Positions 1 through 10,541 of a stretch of 64,000 nt of DNA are shown piece after piece. Position numbers and translations under genes: made by a program. The notes under the pieces are model-generated. The model was not told where the DNA came from. It ran no database searches and worked only from the letters and a program-made list of their open reading frames with translations. Origin of the DNA: Rheinheimera sp. (lineage in GTDB: Bacteria > Pseudomonadota > Gammaproteobacteria > Enterobacterales > Alteromonadaceae); NCBI RefSeq assembly GCF_030690345.1, contig NZ_JAUYGV010000006.1:186001-250000 (forward strand). Reading direction: 5' to 3'. Positions within the stretch are counted from its first letter, which is position 1, and the number at the start of each line of letters is the position of its first letter.

Positions 1-1199
1 TAAAACCCACCACCCAACAAATTAACCACCTGATTGCCAAGCAAATTAAAGTGGTGTTTATTGATGTCGGCCATCAGCAATCGGTGCTATCAACCGAGCT
101 GACAGAGCGTTTTCAGCAGGCCACCGGCATTGAGGTTTATACTGAACAGCAAGCATTGCAGCAGGGGCTGGCAGAGGCCAGTTATTATGCTTATTTTTCT
201 GATTTAATGTCACGTGAGCTGGGCGGCGAAGCTGAAGTGCGGGTGGCGCAGGGCGCTACCTATGCCTTTTGGGTGCGGCCGCCACAAGCGCCACAGTATT
301 GGGTAAAGGTGCCGCTAACCGGGCTGGATGAAACTGACTTTTCGCCGCTGACCTTTTACCTGCTGTTAATTGGTGTGCTCAGCGTTAGCGGCGGTTGGCT
401 GTTTGCCAGGCAGCTAAACCGGCCTTTGAAAAGCTTACAGCAAGCTGCATTACAGGTAGGCCGCGGCGAATTTCCGCCGCCACTGGCTGAACATAAAGGC
501 TCAACCGAAATTATTGCGGTAACCAAAGCCTTTAATTATATGGCGCGCGGTATCCGGCAATTAGAGCAAGACCGGGCCTTATTAATGGCCGGGGTATCGC
601 ACGACTTGCGCACACCGCTTACGCGAATCCGCTTAGCGTCTGAAATGATGCAGGAGCCGGATAACTGGATCCGTGACGGCATTATTAATGATATTGATGA
701 TATGAACGCCATTATCGACCAGTTTATTGACTACCTGCGTCATCATAAAGAAGAACCCGGCCAAAAAGAAAACCTGAATATTTTAGTTCAAGAGCTGATG
801 CAGGCCGAACATTTACAGCAGCGGCATATTTCTGCTGATTTGGCAGAAAACCTGCCGGACACTATATTGCGGCGTATCGCTATTAAACGCTTATTAAATA
901 ACTTGCTGGAAAACGCACTGCGTTACAGTGACGGCGATATTGAAATTTCCACCGGCTTTGAGCGTAACCGTAAGCGTATTTACCTGCAAATTCGTGACCA
1001 TGGCCCGGGCATTCCGGATGATCAGATGAAAGCCATGTTTGAACCCTTCACTCAGGGCGATGTTGCCCGCGGCAGCGGCGGCTCAGGCTTAGGCCTTGCC
1101 ATTATCAAGAAAATTGTCGATATGCATCATGGTGATATTACTTTGCACAACCACGCCTATGGTGGATTGGTTGTAACAGTGTATTTGCCGGTGCGTTAA
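1..1199 (+). CDS. envZ: EnvZ-type sensor histidine kinase, 5' end cut by window edge
   Basis: The reading frame is open to the left edge, so the N-terminus (first membrane segment and start of the periplasmic domain) is missing. The visible part has the end of a periplasmic domain, a membrane segment about residues 102-120 counted from the GTG at 51, a HAMP linker, and a dimerisation/phosphoacceptor helix with [12 protein letters not shown], where the His is the phosphorylation site. The ATPase domain shows an N box ([10 protein letters not shown]), a G1 box (DHGPGIPDD) and a G2 box ([11 protein letters not shown]). The phosphoacceptor helix closely matches E. coli EnvZ, the osmosensing partner of OmpR. 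ompR would be expected just outside the window. The gene ends with TAA at 1197-1199. Confidence 0.88.
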   Translation, partial: KPTTQQINHLIAKQIKVVFIDVGHQQSVLSTELTERFQQATGIEVYTEQQALQQGLAEASYYAYFSDLMSRELGGEAEVRVAQGATYAFWVRPPQAPQYWVKVPLTGLDETDFSPLTFYLLLIGVLSVSGGWLFARQLNRPLKSLQQAALQVGRGEFPPPLAEHKGSTEIIAVTKAFNYMARGIRQLEQDRALLMAGVSHDLRTPLTRIRLASEMMQEPDNWIRDGIINDIDDMNAIIDQFIDYLRHHKEEPGQKENLNILVQELMQAEHLQQRHISADLAENLPDTILRRIAIKRLLNNLLENALRYSDGDIEISTGFERNRKRIYLQIRDHGPGIPDDQMKAMFEPFTQGDVARGSGGSGLGLAIIKKIVDMHHGDITLHNHAYGGLVVTVYLPVR

Positions 1200-1438
1200 C
1201 ACACTTCGTTGTTGTGTTATGTCCAATGCAGCTTGCTACACGGTTGAACAACAATTGTTACCACTATTTTAAACGTAAAGTTGCAGTCTTAGTTATATAT
1301 TAAGGTTGCTCTGTCAGAAAAATTTACTTTCAATAGTTACATTTCTTTACAGTTGTGATAATAGAGTAATGGCTCACGTAAAAAAATATATAAGTTGAGC
1401 TTTCGTATTATCAAGTTGAAGTATTGGAGTAGAACATT

Positions 1439-4400
1439 TTGAAAGAAATTAAAACAAGTGTAATCGCAACAGCGGTAGCGATGGCAATTGCAGGTCCCGT
1501 CTCAGCCGCTACCATAGATCAATTTCGTATGGGCGCAAAAGTATCTGTTTATGGTTCTGATCGTCAGGTATCTCTGTTACAAGGCCAGGATATCAAGCAG
1601 CAGCCTTCCGCGTATTTAGTTCAGTTACATACGAAGCCAACCAGTTCTGTTTTGTCCGGTTCAAAAGATAGTGTGCAGCGTGTACAACAATTAAAGCTTG
1701 AAATTGCCAGTGCTCAGCAGCAGGTGTCGACAAAATTATTTGAGCTGGATACGCAAGCTCAGGTACTGACTAAAACCAAACATCTGGCGGCCGCTATCGT
1801 AGTTAAAGCTGACGATGGTGCGCTGCAAGAGTTGAAAAAGCATCCTTTGGTAAAGCAAATTCTGCCGGTGTATGACAGCAAGCCTTTAGTTGTGGAGAGT
1901 CAGCAATATATTAATGCCAGCCCTATAGTGTCTGACGGTATTGCAACGGGCAACGGCATCCGTGTTGCGATCTTGGATACGGGCATTGACTATACTCATG
2001 TTGCTTTGGGAGGTGCAGGTACAGAGCAAGCGTATGCTAACGCCATGAGTAATCAGGGCAATGTGAGCTGGCCACAAGGAAAAGTTGTTGGTGGTTTTGA
2101 TTTTATCAATAACGACCCTAACCCGATTGATCCGAGTGACGAGGGGCATGGTACAGCTGTTGCGAACTCGGTAAATGGTATAGCACCGGATGTTTCTTTT
2201 TATGGCTACAAGGTTTGTGCACCTGCTCCCGTTTTATGTACTGGTTTAGCACAAATTAATGCGCTGGAAGCAGCGATGGATCCAAATGGTGATGGCGATC
2301 TGTCTGACCGTGTAGATGTGATTAATATGTCTTTGGGTGGCGACTTTGGTTCTACTGATACCAGCAGTGGTACTCAATTGCTTATCCAGCGCGCAGTTGA
2401 GCTTGGTGTCAGCATGGTAGTATCTGCCGGCAATGATGGACCGAATCCGTTTATCGTTGGTGGCCCCAGTACCACACCAAATGCGTTATCGGTGGGTGCT
2501 ATGACACATCCCACTGCAGCCTCTGCTGTGTTGCGTAATAGCAGAATTGCTGGTGAAGATGTTGAAATCATTGCTGCTGGCTTTAATCCTGTGTCTGTCT
2601 TTAGTTTCACCAATATTACTACACCTTTGTTGTACATCGCAGAAAACGGTGAAGCATGTGATGCTTTTGCTGACGACATCGACTTTACCGGTAAAGCTGT
2701 ATTGGTTGACCGGGGCAGCTGTAATTTCACCCAAAAAGTACTGAATGCACAGGCCAAAGGTGCAGAGTTCGTTATTATTGCCAATAACGCTGCGGAAGCC
2801 GGCGCGGTTAGCGCAGGCGGCGCTGCCGACGGCCTTGAGATTCCTGCGGTTGGCATCTCGATGGAAGTTGGTGACCTTATAAAAGCCGCTCTGCTGGAAG
2901 ATGGCGTAGTTGAATACAGTATTTCGTCGGAATCGTTGGTTACTGCAGGTGCTATTGCTGATTTTACCTCGCGCGGACCAGCTGTTGACGGCTTACTGAA
3001 GCCTGAAATTACTGCGCCAGGTGTTGCTATTATGGTGGCCTCAGCAGGTGCAGGCGATGGTTTAGCACCTGCCAGCGGCACATCTTTCTCTGGTCCTATT
3101 ACAGCTGGTGCAGTGAGTTTGTTGCGTGAAGCGCGGCCTGAACTCAACGCTTTTGAAGCCAAAGCTATACTAATGAACACTGCTAATCTGGATGTTACCG
3201 CGCTGCCAAGAAGCATTCAGGCGGACGCACCCCTTGCCCCTATCAGCAGCATTGGAGCGGGTTTGGTTGATGTGCAAAAGGCCATTGCCGCTCCTGCTGT
3301 TGCCTGGGTATATGACGCTACCTTTGATACAAAGCAAGCCGCACTGTCATTTGGCTTGCAAACACTGACAGAAAGTACTCAGCTTACTAAAACGGTAACC
3401 CTGAAAAACTTCAGTGCGCAGGCACGTACTTACGCGTTAGCCTTACAAGATCGCTTCAGCAATGATACAAGCAGCGGTGCGTTAAACTGGGATATGCCAC
3501 AGACTGTGGAAGTTGGTGCCGGACAGACTGTACAGTTTGATGTCACTCTGACAATTGACCCAACTAAGTTGCATAAATGGCAGCTGGCTAATGGCGGCGT
3601 AGCTGCTGAAAAGAACGATATATTGACCCTGCTTGAATATGATGGCGCCATTGTTCTGAATGACAGCGCCACAGATGCCGAAAGCGACCTGCACCTTGTG
3701 TATCACATTTTACCTAAAGCTAATGCGGATCTGAAAATCCGTTCTGACATTACCGAAGAGGGTATTCAGTATGTGGTGCGTAATGATGGTGCGATAGCGG
3801 CACAGCCTTTTGCGGCTCAGCTGGTGGCCACTTCTGCTAAAGATGATGTAGCCCATGACATTCGCGCTGTTACACTGGATGTGTTGGATATTAGTACAGA
3901 CTATTGTGCATCAGGATATATGCTGGCTGCCGGTTTCAGGCTGGACAAGCCGTTAAGCCATATGCCGCAGGCGAGCTTTAGTGTCATTTTAGATATTAAC
4001 AGCGATGACGCCTGGGACTACGAAATAAACAGTTTGTTGTTAAGTCGTTTGGGTAGTTACGCAGATAATCCGGCTTTCACCGGCTATGTCGGCAGTTTTA
4101 TTACCGCTTATGACACTTTAAATGGCGCAGTAGGTGATGCTATTCATGTGTCAGGACAACGGAATGTGACTCTAACCAGTTGCCTGGATGATGTTGGCCT
4201 GACTAAAGCAGACTTAGGCAAATCTATCAAAATAGCCTATGCCACCTTTAATGACGGCTCTGCTATTGGTGTAAATTGGGGCTCGCCGATTGATGATTTG
4301 ATAGTTACGTCGACTGCACTTTCCCTGGCACCTGAGGTTTTGATAACTGATGTTGAAGGCAAAGCTATAGATTCTCTTGCACCTGGCGAAACCGCGAAAC

Positions 4401-5149
4401 TGTCGTGGGATAATGTTGGCGGCAACGGCTTTGTATTGTTGTCTGAATCTGGCGACGGCGTAGCGGTAGCAAATCTAACCCAAGGCGATCAGGCACCTGT
4501 TGTATTGTCGGAGCAAGTTATTTCTGTCGAAGAACATACTGCAACCGGCACTATTATTGGCAAAGTGGATGCAGAAGTTGATTTTTCTTCTCCGGTATCA
4601 GAGTTTGTTTTGGTTGCCAGTAGCTCCAATACTGTGGCTGTGTTAAGTAACGGCGACGTCGTTGTAAGTAATAGTGGGTTGTTAGACTATGATGCCGGCT
4701 TGACGGAGATACAGCTTGAAGTTATTGCGTTAGATACTGACGGCAATATATCTGCGCCTGAATTGGTTAGGGTTCAGGTAGTTAATATCGCTGATGAAGC
4801 CCCGGAGGTGAGTTTGACAATGAACCACACTAAGGTAGACGTAGGTACAGCGATTGGTAAAGAAATAGGTACTGTTGCTGTTGTCGTCAAAGAAGCAGAT
4901 GCAGAGCTGTCAGGGGTACAAACTAGCAGTGATTTATTTACAGTGCAGGGCGATAAGCTAGTACTTAGCCGCGTACCGACTAAAGCAGATGCCAAAATAC
5001 ATAGTGTTGTGGTAACTGCGACCGATACCTCCGGTATGACGGGTTCTGCGACGGTAAGCATCACCGTAAACAAGCCCTCCGGTGGTAGTTTTGGTTGGTT
5101 CAGTTTGTTTATGCTGCCATTGCTGCTATTGCGTCGTAAACGTGCGTAG
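1439..5149 (+). CDS. Secreted S8 (subtilisin-like) protease with PA insert, cadherin-like domain and GlyGly-CTERM tail
   Basis: A 1236-residue exported endoprotease. The start is TTG at 1439, chosen because GGAG lies 9 bases upstream and the signal peptide begins there. A propeptide-like region occupies about residues 45-150. The catalytic triad is visible: Asp179 in VAILDTGID, His237 in GHGTAVANS and Ser549 in ASGTSFSGP. Between His and Ser sits a protease-associated (PA) insert around residues 390-490 with LVDRGSCNF. The C-terminal part has cadherin-like repeats (about 1020-1210). It ends in a GlyGly-CTERM signal: GGSFG, a hydrophobic stretch, then RRKRA. Such tails are known to be processed by rhombosortase and route proteins to the type II secretion/cell-surface pathway. 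The gene is monocistronic and followed by a strong terminator. Family assignment is firm; the substrate is unknown. Confidence 0.9.
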   Translation: MKEIKTSVIATAVAMAIAGPVSAATIDQFRMGAKVSVYGSDRQVSLLQGQDIKQQPSAYLVQLHTKPTSSVLSGSKDSVQRVQQLKLEIASAQQQVSTKLFELDTQAQVLTKTKHLAAAIVVKADDGALQELKKHPLVKQILPVYDSKPLVVESQQYINASPIVSDGIATGNGIRVAILDTGIDYTHVALGGAGTEQAYANAMSNQGNVSWPQGKVVGGFDFINNDPNPIDPSDEGHGTAVANSVNGIAPDVSFYGYKVCAPAPVLCTGLAQINALEAAMDPNGDGDLSDRVDVINMSLGGDFGSTDTSSGTQLLIQRAVELGVSMVVSAGNDGPNPFIVGGPSTTPNALSVGAMTHPTAASAVLRNSRIAGEDVEIIAAGFNPVSVFSFTNITTPLLYIAENGEACDAFADDIDFTGKAVLVDRGSCNFTQKVLNAQAKGAEFVIIANNAAEAGAVSAGGAADGLEIPAVGISMEVGDLIKAALLEDGVVEYSISSESLVTAGAIADFTSRGPAVDGLLKPEITAPGVAIMVASAGAGDGLAPASGTSFSGPITAGAVSLLREARPELNAFEAKAILMNTANLDVTALPRSIQADAPLAPISSIGAGLVDVQKAIAAPAVAWVYDATFDTKQAALSFGLQTLTESTQLTKTVTLKNFSAQARTYALALQDRFSNDTSSGALNWDMPQTVEVGAGQTVQFDVTLTIDPTKLHKWQLANGGVAAEKNDILTLLEYDGAIVLNDSATDAESDLHLVYHILPKANADLKIRSDITEEGIQYVVRNDGAIAAQPFAAQLVATSAKDDVAHDIRAVTLDVLDISTDYCASGYMLAAGFRLDKPLSHMPQASFSVILDINSDDAWDYEINSLLLSRLGSYADNPAFTGYVGSFITAYDTLNGAVGDAIHVSGQRNVTLTSCLDDVGLTKADLGKSIKIAYATFNDGSAIGVNWGSPIDDLIVTSTALSLAPEVLITDVEGKAIDSLAPGETAKLSWDNVGGNGFVLLSESGDGVAVANLTQGDQAPVVLSEQVISVEEHTATGTIIGKVDAEVDFSSPVSEFVLVASSSNTVAVLSNGDVVVSNSGLLDYDAGLTEIQLEVIALDTDGNISAPELVRVQVVNIADEAPEVSLTMNHTKVDVGTAIGKEIGTVAVVVKEADAELSGVQTSSDLFTVQGDKLVLSRVPTKADAKIHSVVVTATDTSGMTGSATVSITVNKPSGGSFGWFSLFMLPLLLLRRKRA

Positions 5150-5168
5150 CAATTAACGCCGCTTCGAC

Positions 5169-5199
5169 AAAAAAGCAGAGCTAATAACTCTGCTTTTTT
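5169..5199 (+). terminator. Rho-independent terminator after the S8 protease
   Basis: A perfect 12-bp stem, AAAAAAGCAGAG pairing with CTCTGCTTTTTT, around a 7-base loop CTAATAA. The run of A on one arm and T on the other makes it usable from either strand, but only the protease gene reads into it directly. Confidence 0.92.
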
Positions 5200-5314
5200 C
5201 TTGACCTCAAGTTAACTTAAGATATTAGCCTTGCTTTTGTATTTTACTACTGCCAGCTTCTGGCAGTGGTTAAGCTAGACTAACAGCTACAAAGTGCTAA
5301 ACAGAGGGGGCAAA

Positions 5315-6241
5315 GTGCAATCTATTATTCAGGTAAACAACTTAAGCAAAACTTATCCGTCCGGTTTTCAGGCGTTACAGCATATTCAGCTGGATATTCG
5401 CCGGGGTGAAATCTTTGCCTTACTTGGCCCGAACGGTGCCGGCAAAACCACCTTAATCAGCATTATTTGCGGCATTGTTAACCCAGGCGAGGGCACTGTG
5501 TTGGTCGATGGCCAGGATATAGTGCAGCAGTATCGTCAGGCCAGGCAGCGTATCGGCCTGGTGCCGCAGGAGTTGTCGGTGAGTATCTTTGAAACAGTAT
5601 GGGATACCGTTAGTTTCAGCCGTGGCTTATTTGGTAAAGCAGCTGACCCGGCTTATTTGCAGCAACTGCTGCGCGACTTGTCACTTTGGGATAAAAAAGA
5701 CAGTAAAATTATGACGTTGTCCGGTGGCATGAAACGCCGGGTATTAATTGCCAAAGCGCTGGCGCACCAGCCGCAAATTTTGTTTCTGGATGAACCCACC
5801 GCCGGGGTGGATGTAGAGCTGCGCCGTGATATGTGGCAGATGATCCGCAGGCTGCGCGACAGTGGTGTGACTATTATTCTTACCACCCATTATATTGAAG
5901 AGGCCGAAGATATGGCCGACCGCATTGGCGTGATCCGCGCCGGTAAACTGATATTGGTAGATGATAAAACCAGCCTGATGCAAAAACTGGGCAAAAAGCA
6001 GTTACTGTTGCAGTTGGCCGTGCCTTTAGCGCAAATCCCGGCTGCGCTAAAGGCTTATCAGTTACAGTTGTCCGCTGATCACAACCAACTTATTTACACC
6101 TTTGATGCGCAGCAGGATCAGGCCACTATTGCCGGTTTGTTACGTCAGCTTAATAGTCTGGACATAGAATTCAGTGATCTGCATACCAGGGAAAGCTCGC
6201 TGGAAGATATCTTTATCAGCCTGATGGGGGATGCCGCATGA
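5315..6241 (+). CDS. ABC-2 type exporter, ATP-binding subunit
   Basis: A cytoplasmic ATPase of a drug/polysaccharide-export type ABC-2 system, similar in layout to YadG and DrrA. It has Walker [10 protein letters not shown] (about residue 40), a Q-loop in GLVPQE, the signature LSGGMKRR and Walker [11 protein letters not shown] followed by the H-loop TTHY. I prefer the GTG at 5315 over the GTG at 5294 because the purine-rich AGAGGGGG lies just upstream of 5315 and conserved sequence begins there. The last codons overlap the permease start as ATGA (6238-6241), so the two are translationally coupled. Substrate unknown. Confidence 0.88.
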   Translation: MQSIIQVNNLSKTYPSGFQALQHIQLDIRRGEIFALLGPNGAGKTTLISIICGIVNPGEGTVLVDGQDIVQQYRQARQRIGLVPQELSVSIFETVWDTVSFSRGLFGKAADPAYLQQLLRDLSLWDKKDSKIMTLSGGMKRRVLIAKALAHQPQILFLDEPTAGVDVELRRDMWQMIRRLRDSGVTIILTTHYIEEAEDMADRIGVIRAGKLILVDDKTSLMQKLGKKQLLLQLAVPLAQIPAALKAYQLQLSADHNQLIYTFDAQQDQATIAGLLRQLNSLDIEFSDLHTRESSLEDIFISLMGDAA

Positions 6242-6999
6242 ATTTCTACGCCATTAAAGCCATTTACCTGTTTGAGTTAGCCCGCACCTGGCGCACGCTA
6301 ATGCAAAGTATCGCCTCACCGGTGTTATCTACCTCGTTGTATTTTATTGTGTTTGGCTCTGCTATTGGTTCCAGGATGGTGGCCATAGACGGTGTCAGCT
6401 ACGGCGCTTTTATTGTGCCCGGTTTAATAATGCTGACTGTGCTGACAGAGAGTACGTCGAACGCTTCTTTTGGCATCTATATGCCAAAATTCTCCGGTAC
6501 TATTTACGAGATTTTATCGGCACCGGTATCGGCAGTAGAAATTATCCTCGGTTATGTGGGCGCGGCAGCCAGTAAGGCTATTTTACTGGGGTTAATTATC
6601 CTGTTTACGGCGCAGTTTTTTGTCGATTTCAGCATAATGCACCCGCTATGGATGCTGACATTCCTGGTGCTTACCGCCATCAGCTTCAGCTTGTTTGGTT
6701 TTATTATCGGCGTGTTGGCCAATAGCTTTGAACAGCTGCAAATTGTGCCGCTGATGGTGATCACGCCGCTGACCTTTTTAGGCGGCAGTTTTTATTCCAT
6801 CAGTATGCTGCCGCCGCTGTGGCAGCAAATTACGCTGTTTAACCCGGTGGTGTACCTGATCAGTGGTTTTCGCTGGAGTTTTTACGGCGTAGCCGATGTG
6901 AATGTCGGCTTTAGCCTGGCGATGATCCTGCTGTTTATGGCCAGCTGTATTGCCGTGATTTGCTGGATTTTTCACAGCGGTTATAAGGTTAAGGTGTAA
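6238..6999 (+). CDS. ABC-2 type exporter, permease subunit
   Basis: A 253-residue inner-membrane protein with about six hydrophobic segments, matching the YadH-like ABC-2 permease family: a cytoplasmic start, then hydrophobic blocks at about 22-42, 57-77, 105-130, 135-160, 170-190 and 228-248. The motif region [16 protein letters not shown] before the last segments is typical of this family. Its ATG lies inside the stop of the ATPase gene, so the pair forms one exporter. It ends convergently with the downstream hydrolase gene, overlapping it by 11 bases. Confidence 0.87.
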   Translation: MNFYAIKAIYLFELARTWRTLMQSIASPVLSTSLYFIVFGSAIGSRMVAIDGVSYGAFIVPGLIMLTVLTESTSNASFGIYMPKFSGTIYEILSAPVSAVEIILGYVGAAASKAILLGLIILFTAQFFVDFSIMHPLWMLTFLVLTAISFSLFGFIIGVLANSFEQLQIVPLMVITPLTFLGGSFYSISMLPPLWQQITLFNPVVYLISGFRWSFYGVADVNVGFSLAMILLFMASCIAVICWIFHSGYKVKV

Positions 7000-7867
7000 A
7001 CCCGTTAGCAGCTGGCAGTAAGGCTGTCAGCTGCGTATTTAGTGCCGTGATAACCTTTTTTTCCTGCCAATACTGGTTATGCGACAACGGGTTCCAACTG
7101 GCGGCGAGCCAGCCAAAAAAACCGCCGCCGGCGTTCACTTCAATATCGGTTACCAGTGCCGCATAACCGGGTGATAAATCGGCCAGTGGCCAGCCCAGCA
7201 CATCGTCTTTGTCGTAGTAGTTATGCCAGACAAAGTCGCGGTGCGGTTTGTTAAACGGCACAATTTGCTCCATGGCATGAGCGGCAACAAAGATCGGAAT
7301 ATTACAGCCGGTGGTAATAAGGCTTAGCAGCCGATCGCCACGTAAAAACGCGATATCCTCGTCTGTCAGCGGGTTATCGCCGCTGATGCCGGCCTGATAG
7401 CGTTTGATATCCCGCCAGATGCCGGCGGCGGGTTTAATGCCGGCTTTTGCTTGCTGCGCATCCCACAAGTAGCAGGACAACACATGGCAGCCTAACGAAT
7501 GTGCCAGCAACACCAGCTTACCATCGGCCGTTAACTGCTGTTTTGCCAGATACAGCGCCCGGGCAATTTTCAGCTGGCTGTAATGGTACAGACTATGTGG
7601 TTGTTCTTTGCGATGCTCCAGTGCCGCGGCATCGGCAAAGCCAAATAACATAAAACGCCGCAGTTTGCTCCAGCGTAAACGTGAGCCCACCGCTTGCCAC
7701 ACCCGTTGCTCGTTATACAGCAACAAATCCTGATAATACACAGTGCCGCAATACAGCTGTGATGCATCAGCGCCAAGCCCCTGCCGCAACTGATTAAACA
7801 GTTTATCAGCATAGTCCGGGCGTGTTTCTCCCATGCCGTGAATACACAACAGTGCCACGTGTTTCAT
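6989..7867 (-). CDS. Predicted alpha/beta-hydrolase (lipase-like) of unknown substrate
   Basis: A 292-residue protein without a signal peptide. It begins [11 protein letters not shown], an oxyanion-hole-like HGMG motif seen in lipases, and carries AHSLGCHV, a GxSxG-like nucleophile elbow in which Ala replaces the first Gly. [22 protein letters not shown] stretch and a late His are consistent with the acid and base, but I cannot assign them. I do not recognise a named family. It stands alone, reading toward the ABC permease and overlapping its end by 11 bases. Confidence 0.65.
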   Translation of the reverse strand: MKHVALLCIHGMGETRPDYADKLFNQLRQGLGADASQLYCGTVYYQDLLLYNEQRVWQAVGSRLRWSKLRRFMLFGFADAAALEHRKEQPHSLYHYSQLKIARALYLAKQQLTADGKLVLLAHSLGCHVLSCYLWDAQQAKAGIKPAAGIWRDIKRYQAGISGDNPLTDEDIAFLRGDRLLSLITTGCNIPIFVAAHAMEQIVPFNKPHRDFVWHNYYDKDDVLGWPLADLSPGYAALVTDIEVNAGGGFFGWLAASWNPLSHNQYWQEKKVITALNTQLTALLPAANGFTP

Positions 7868-7912
7868 CTGGTTAAGCCATATTGTTCTGAACTTGATTGT
7901 TACTCAAGATAA

Positions 7913-7950
7913 CGCTGCATCAACGTCAGGACAACAACTATGATGCAGCG
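7913..7950. repeat. 9-bp inverted repeat between acylase and hydrolase genes
   Basis: CGCTGCATC at 7913-7921 and GATGCAGCG at 7942-7950 are exact reverse complements separated by 20 bases. The repeat lies between the stop of the acylase and the start of the hydrolase, both on the minus strand. No T-run follows on the minus strand, so it is not a classic terminator. It could be an operator for the hydrolase gene or a weak transcript-end hairpin. Confidence 0.5.
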
Positions 7951-7959
7951 GACTCAGTT

Positions 7960-10383
7960 TTAAGGTCTTAATTTCAATAACCTGATGGTATGTGTTTTAA
8001 CGTCTTGTTCAGTAAAGCGTACAGGTTGCCAGTGTTGTTCGCTGAACTTCAGTGTTTGATCGACAAAATGTGGCGAGGCCGGATCGTGTGACTGGCTATA
8101 GGCATGCAGCATTTCTGCACGGGGGCCGGCCGGGGTAAACTGCAGGGCCATAACAAAGCTTGAACCGGAGTTTAACGTATAGCCGTGGCGTTCCTGCCCA
8201 TCGACTGTATGAGCTAACAAAGGGGAGTCTGGTCGCGCTGCGCCGGTAATATTGTTCGCCAGCTCAGAACTACTACGGGATTTTGCTCCACCTTCGGCCA
8301 TATTAAATGCGCCTTCATAAGAATAACCGCCGGCCATGGCTATGGGGCCGCTGTCTTGCGCCTTCAACAAATATTGTATCGACGCCAAAGTTGCATCCGG
8401 CGTTATGTTTGCTTCTGCTAACCGCTTTACAGCTGCAGCTAATGCCAGCAGAATCGGATCTTGTTCCGGCAACGCTGTCAGTTGCGCCAACTGGCCGGGC
8501 GTAGTCGCCGGGTATTCTGCAGAGAAAGGTTGAGCGAACAAGGTATCGGCCAGCTCGCGATGGTCAGGCACCCGAAACGCTGCCAGAAACTCACGCATGA
8601 TGTGCGCGCCGCGGCTGTGCTTATTGTAACGGCCATCCCATTGCGCCAACGCCGAACAAGCAGGAGCTAAATCAACGGTTTGGTTGTCTACTTCAAGCTG
8701 CGGGAATTGACTGCAGCGGGCCACCAGTTGCTCGCGAAACTCATCAGCGAACAGACTGCCGTTATAATTGAACACTTGTTTTAACTCGTCGCGGCTAAAA
8801 CGGTTATCATCACCGGCAATCCGGTCGCTACTGATCAACTGTGCGTTATAGCGGCTACGCGGGCTGCGAATGCTGCGCTCGGGCCCATACATCAGGCTAA
8901 AGCCCTCTAATGGTTGCTCAAGATTCCCCAGCCAGTGGCTGCTGTTGGCGTTAAACAGATAATCTGCCCGGCTCAGTTGTGGTGCCTGTTGCAACGGCAC
9001 TAAACCCGGTGTAACAGTATTACCGGAATCAACCCACTCGAAAACAGGCTCACTACCGGGCAGCAGCACGGAACCGTCACCGCTTTGCCAAATTGGGCTC
9101 AGCTCCGGGCTTTGTGATGCCCGGGCCCAATAGGTCTCAGCAACGGGATGCAGTTGTGGCACCTGGCTCGCATCAATGTAATGGGCATTGCCCTGGTCAT
9201 CACTAAGTAAAGTGTTGACCCATGGTATGCCCTGGTGCTGTTCCAAAGCCTGATAAAACTGATGCTTCGAGGTAGATTTCCCCAACGCCAGCCATTGTTG
9301 CAGCATGCGATAGTTGCCGGCGTTTGCATCGCGGAAAGTGACGGCTGACGCAGCGTTCCAGCTGAGTGCCGGCGATAACATCCCCAGCTCAAGCATCGGG
9401 CCGTAATGGCTGCTGTATAAGGTTTTCTCCAGCGGCACTAAGCTGCCATCCGGCATTTTTACCTCTATAGTGACATTTCTGGCGGTCATATCACGATATT
9501 CAGTGCCATAGCGATAACGCAGCGGGTTTTGCGGATCCAGCTCTAACTGGTAAAAGGTAAACCGCTTAGATTGCGATACAGTATGAGTCCAGCCAAGATG
9601 TTTATTAAATCCAATCAGCACTACGGGTAAACCAATAAAGCTGACACCGGTCACATCCAGCTCACCGGGTATGGTTAGATGTTGCTGAAAAAAGCGCAGC
9701 TCGCCGTCCCAGGGAAAATGCGGGTTGGCTAACAGCGAGCTGATAGCGCCCTGTGTTTTCTCGTGTCCCAAAGCCCAACCATTGCTGCCCAAACCTTTAG
9801 AGGTAAATACCTGTTCAGCGTCAAGCTGCGGCAGAACACGCATTTCTCCTGTTGCCTGTGGCGGCTGTGCTACGGCCATTGGGCTAAGCAAGTTACGGCT
9901 GCTGGCAAGTGCTGCCAAATCAAGATGATATGCCAGTACATCTGTAGCGCTAATGGGTTGAACCCACTGCGCATCCCGGCAGGGGGTTGGATAAGTTGCC
10001 GGCGTCAATTCTGACAGTCGCTGGTTATAGCCTGCAGCATATCCGGCTAACAAATCTTGAGGATCTTGTTCCAGCTCAGGAAAGAACAATACAGCTTGTG
10101 CAGGAAAATCCAGCGCTTTATAGCCCAGGTCTGACAGGATATTAGCCTGATCAGTGCCTGGGCCTAAGTAGCGTGATTTCTCCGACTTTAATTTCATTAT
10201 CTGTTCGGCCAGTGTGCATAAGTTTTCTTCTGCATGAACATAGCCAACACCATAACCCAGCCCTTTATGGGAGCCGGAGGTGATATGAGGTACATTAAAT
10301 TCGGTGTAGCGAATAGTTACATCATCTTTACAGCCATTGAGCAGAATCAGGCTGGTGAGTAATAATGGCGCAGTGCGAAGCAT
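7960..10383 (-). CDS. Penicillin/acyl-homoserine-lactone acylase family lipoprotein
   Basis: An 807-residue Ntn-hydrolase of the family that includes penicillin G acylase, aculeacin A acylase and the AHL acylases PvdQ and QuiP. These cleave an amide bond after autocatalytic removal of a linker. The predicted N-terminal nucleophile of the beta chain is Ser200 in GLGSNGWALG. The protein starts with a lipoprotein signal whose lipobox is LLNGC (Cys18), so it should sit in the outer or inner membrane facing the periplasm. A small alpha chain of about 180 residues precedes the processing site, and the beta chain has the usual N-terminal fold plus FNANSSHW-type motifs. Substrate could be AHL signals or another N-acyl compound. 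No luxI/luxR is nearby. Confidence 0.82.
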   Translation of the reverse strand: MLRTAPLLLTSLILLNGCKDDVTIRYTEFNVPHITSGSHKGLGYGVGYVHAEENLCTLAEQIMKLKSEKSRYLGPGTDQANILSDLGYKALDFPAQAVLFFPELEQDPQDLLAGYAAGYNQRLSELTPATYPTPCRDAQWVQPISATDVLAYHLDLAALASSRNLLSPMAVAQPPQATGEMRVLPQLDAEQVFTSKGLGSNGWALGHEKTQGAISSLLANPHFPWDGELRFFQQHLTIPGELDVTGVSFIGLPVVLIGFNKHLGWTHTVSQSKRFTFYQLELDPQNPLRYRYGTEYRDMTARNVTIEVKMPDGSLVPLEKTLYSSHYGPMLELGMLSPALSWNAASAVTFRDANAGNYRMLQQWLALGKSTSKHQFYQALEQHQGIPWVNTLLSDDQGNAHYIDASQVPQLHPVAETYWARASQSPELSPIWQSGDGSVLLPGSEPVFEWVDSGNTVTPGLVPLQQAPQLSRADYLFNANSSHWLGNLEQPLEGFSLMYGPERSIRSPRSRYNAQLISSDRIAGDDNRFSRDELKQVFNYNGSLFADEFREQLVARCSQFPQLEVDNQTVDLAPACSALAQWDGRYNKHSRGAHIMREFLAAFRVPDHRELADTLFAQPFSAEYPATTPGQLAQLTALPEQDPILLALAAAVKRLAEANITPDATLASIQYLLKAQDSGPIAMAGGYSYEGAFNMAEGGAKSRSSSELANNITGAARPDSPLLAHTVDGQERHGYTLNSGSSFVMALQFTPAGPRAEMLHAYSQSHDPASPHFVDQTLKFSEQHWQPVRFTEQDVKTHTIRLLKLRP

Positions 10384-10541
10384 CCTTAACCTCTCTTGCG
10401 TTGTGTTATCCCTTTACAACTAAGGCGGGGCCTGTTTCGATTATGTCGCTAAAGCGGGTGTTTCGCCAACAAAAATTTTCCAAGGGTTAATTTTGCATTA
10501 TAAATATGTATTTTTAGGTGCCTGTCATCAGTGCACTCGTA

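Noticed and set aside
1191..1204. GTGCG-TTAA-CACAC at the end of envZ resembles the island's site
   Set aside because: It overlaps the envZ stop codon, its proximal half is not CGCAC, and no -10-like hexamer lies 21-22 bases downstream.
2374..3216. A 280-codon open frame antisense to the S8 protease
   Set aside because: It lies entirely inside the protease on the other strand, has no ribosome site and reads as low-complexity Ala/Ser/Pro; the protease frame carries the real motifs.
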